Part shown: positions 63,084 to 64,000 of the stretch, piece by piece
How the letters are laid out: each line of letters begins with the position of its first letter
How positions within the stretch are numbered: the first letter of the stretch is position 1
NCBI GenBank assembly: GCA_030432695.1
Contig: JAUILN010000011.1
Coordinates: 276,950 to 340,949, forward strand
Reading direction: 5' to 3'
DNA length: 64,000 nucleotides
Origin: a bacterium
GTDB taxonomy: Bacteria; Planctomycetota; UBA1135; UBA2386
Notes under the pieces: model-generated
Database searches by the model: none
What the model saw: only the letters and a program-made list of their open reading frames with translations
Told to the model about the DNA's origin: nothing
Program-made: the position numbers and the translations under genes

Positions 63084-64000
63084 ATGAGCTGCGGACCAGC
63101 CGTGCCGGACGAACGCATCCGCCAGACGCGGCTGGGATGCCGTGACCTGCTGGCGCGAGCGATCGATCTCCTCGGCCCCGACTGGGACAAGGTGCTCACC
63201 GCAGCCGCCCGCGGCCTCGCCACGGCATTGGCGACCGCGCGTCGCCTCGATCCCGCACACGCCCGAGCCAGCCTGCCGACCGATGCGCCGGACCTCGCGT
63301 GGCCCGCCTCGCAACCGCTCCCCGACGACCCGGAAGCACTCGGCTGGCTGCACGAGTCCTGGCTCGCTGCACGCGCCCGCGACACCTGGTCGCGAAAGGC
63401 CACCGGTGCCTTCTACACGCCGACCACGCTGATCGAGCCATTCATCGAGCGGGTCTTCGCCGATCAGCCCGACCCCCTGAACGCCGATCCCGCCACGCTG
63501 CGCATCTGCGATCCGGCCTGCGGCGGCGGAGCCTTCCTGCTCGGCGCGCTGCGCCATCTCCGTCGCAGGCATCCCGACGTCGCCACCGGCGACTGGTCGA
63601 CGTCCCTGCACGGTGTGGACCTCGATCCGAAGGCCCTGCAGCTGACCCGCACCGCGCTGTGGCTGGAGGTCGGCGACGACCAGCTCGACCCCGCGGTCTT
63701 CGCCGAACGGATCCGTCATGGCGACGCGCTGCTGGGAGCCGGCCCAGAAGACCTGCAGGCCTGGCCCGAACGCGCCTTCCAGCGCTCCGCCGGCGACGCC
63801 GGTCACACCGGTCCGCATCTTCCTGCTGGCCTGCGCGACGGTCGACTACGCGAGTTCCGGGAGCTTCGCGCCGCCGAGCCACCCGAGTGGACCTCGAGCT
63901 CCGACTCGGCCGACCGCGACCTGTGGACCGCAGCCTGGTTGTGGCCGGCGACGTCGCTCGACGAGCTGCCGTTCCCGCTGCGGCCTCCGGTGCGCGCCGA
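63084..64000 (+). CDS. DNA N6-adenine methyltransferase, Eco57I-type, partial
   Basis: The ATG at 63084 opens a frame that stays open to the right edge (305 codons). After a helical N-terminus, TGAFYTPTTLIEPFIERV is the usual entry to N6-methylase domains. Motif I is RICDPACGGGAFLLGALR, followed by LHGVDLDPKALQLTRTALWL (motif II) and RHGDALLG (motif III). SADRDLWTAAWLWP resembles the spacer before the target-recognition part of type IIG/Eco57I and PglX-like enzymes. The NPPY motif has not been reached. It could be a type IIG restriction-modification or a phage-defence methylase; the missing part decides. Confidence 0.85.
   Translation, partial: MSCGPAVPDERIRQTRLGCRDLLARAIDLLGPDWDKVLTAAARGLATALATARRLDPAHARASLPTDAPDLAWPASQPLPDDPEALGWLHESWLAARARDTWSRKATGAFYTPTTLIEPFIERVFADQPDPLNADPATLRICDPACGGGAFLLGALRHLRRRHPDVATGDWSTSLHGVDLDPKALQLTRTALWLEVGDDQLDPAVFAERIRHGDALLGAGPEDLQAWPERAFQRSAGDAGHTGPHLPAGLRDGRLREFRELRAAEPPEWTSSSDSADRDLWTAAWLWPATSLDELPFPLRPPVRA

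Overview
The window is very GC-rich (roughly 70% by eye), with dense genes, many ATGA/GTGA overlaps and many GTG starts. A membrane Ser/Thr kinase with WD40 repeats, a sigma factor of the planctomycete-expanded ECF kind, many secreted or lipoprotein beta-propeller proteins and a 'YGSGC'-type C-terminal domain on a secreted hydrolase point to a Planctomycetota-like bacterium. That assignment is inferred from gene style, not from a marker gene. No rRNA, tRNA or CRISPR array was recognised.

Layout. 1-14.4 kb: an RbfA-like gene running off the left edge, a lipoprotein, UDP-glucose dehydrogenase, a secreted serine beta-lactamase-fold hydrolase, an ECF sigma factor with a TPR protein, an amidohydrolase, two secreted proteins of unknown role, a methyltransferase, an AlgE-like porin and a ParDE module whose toxin is frameshifted. 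14.5-20.7 kb: one minus-strand operon with a ferric-type ABC importer, a five-haem cytochrome and a HEAT-repeat lipoprotein. 20.8-29.9 kb: housekeeping and accessory genes (PlsC-like acyltransferase, TPR protein, XdhC-like protein, HAD phosphatase, old-yellow-enzyme-like oxidoreductase, rRNA m5C methyltransferase, AlgX/AlgJ-like protein). 30-33.7 kb: kinase-WD40 and ECF sigma factor. 44.6-64 kb: beta-propeller proteins, amino-acid permease, pyruvate carboxylase, aminotransferase, RecQ, an M20 amidohydrolase, a haem-oxygenase-fold protein and the start of an Eco57I-type DNA methyltransferase.

The highlight is a complete diversity-generating retroelement (DGR) at about 33.8-43.1 kb. It holds a reverse transcriptase (37246-38280, minus), a 137-bp template repeat (TR, 38447-38583), an Avd-like four-helix protein (38564-38959), a HTH protein coupled to Avd (38956-39546) and two 137-bp variable repeats. 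VR1 (36886-37022, plus) and VR2 (39843-39979, minus) are the 3' ends of two very large genes. Both products are NLR-like: an N-terminal TIR-like/nucleotide-hydrolase-like region, a NACHT-type ATPase, a helical region and a C-terminal FGE-sulfatase (C-type-lectin fold) domain that carries the VR. VR2 differs from TR at 14 positions, all of them adenines in TR. VR1 differs at 18, of which 15 are TR adenines. Each VR is followed by a conserved 7-bp hairpin overlapping the stop codon. A SIR2-domain gene lies divergently next to the second target. The reading is a hypermutating, intracellular immune-type receptor pair with a diversified sensor and a predicted NAD- or nucleotide-degrading output. 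The DGR parts are seen directly; the immune role is inference.

Regulatory signals are sparse. Several genes have a TAnnnT hexamer exactly 6 nt before the ATG, which suggests leaderless transcripts. Strong hairpins mark the ends of pyruvate carboxylase, the 57.7-kb lipoprotein and the M20 gene.
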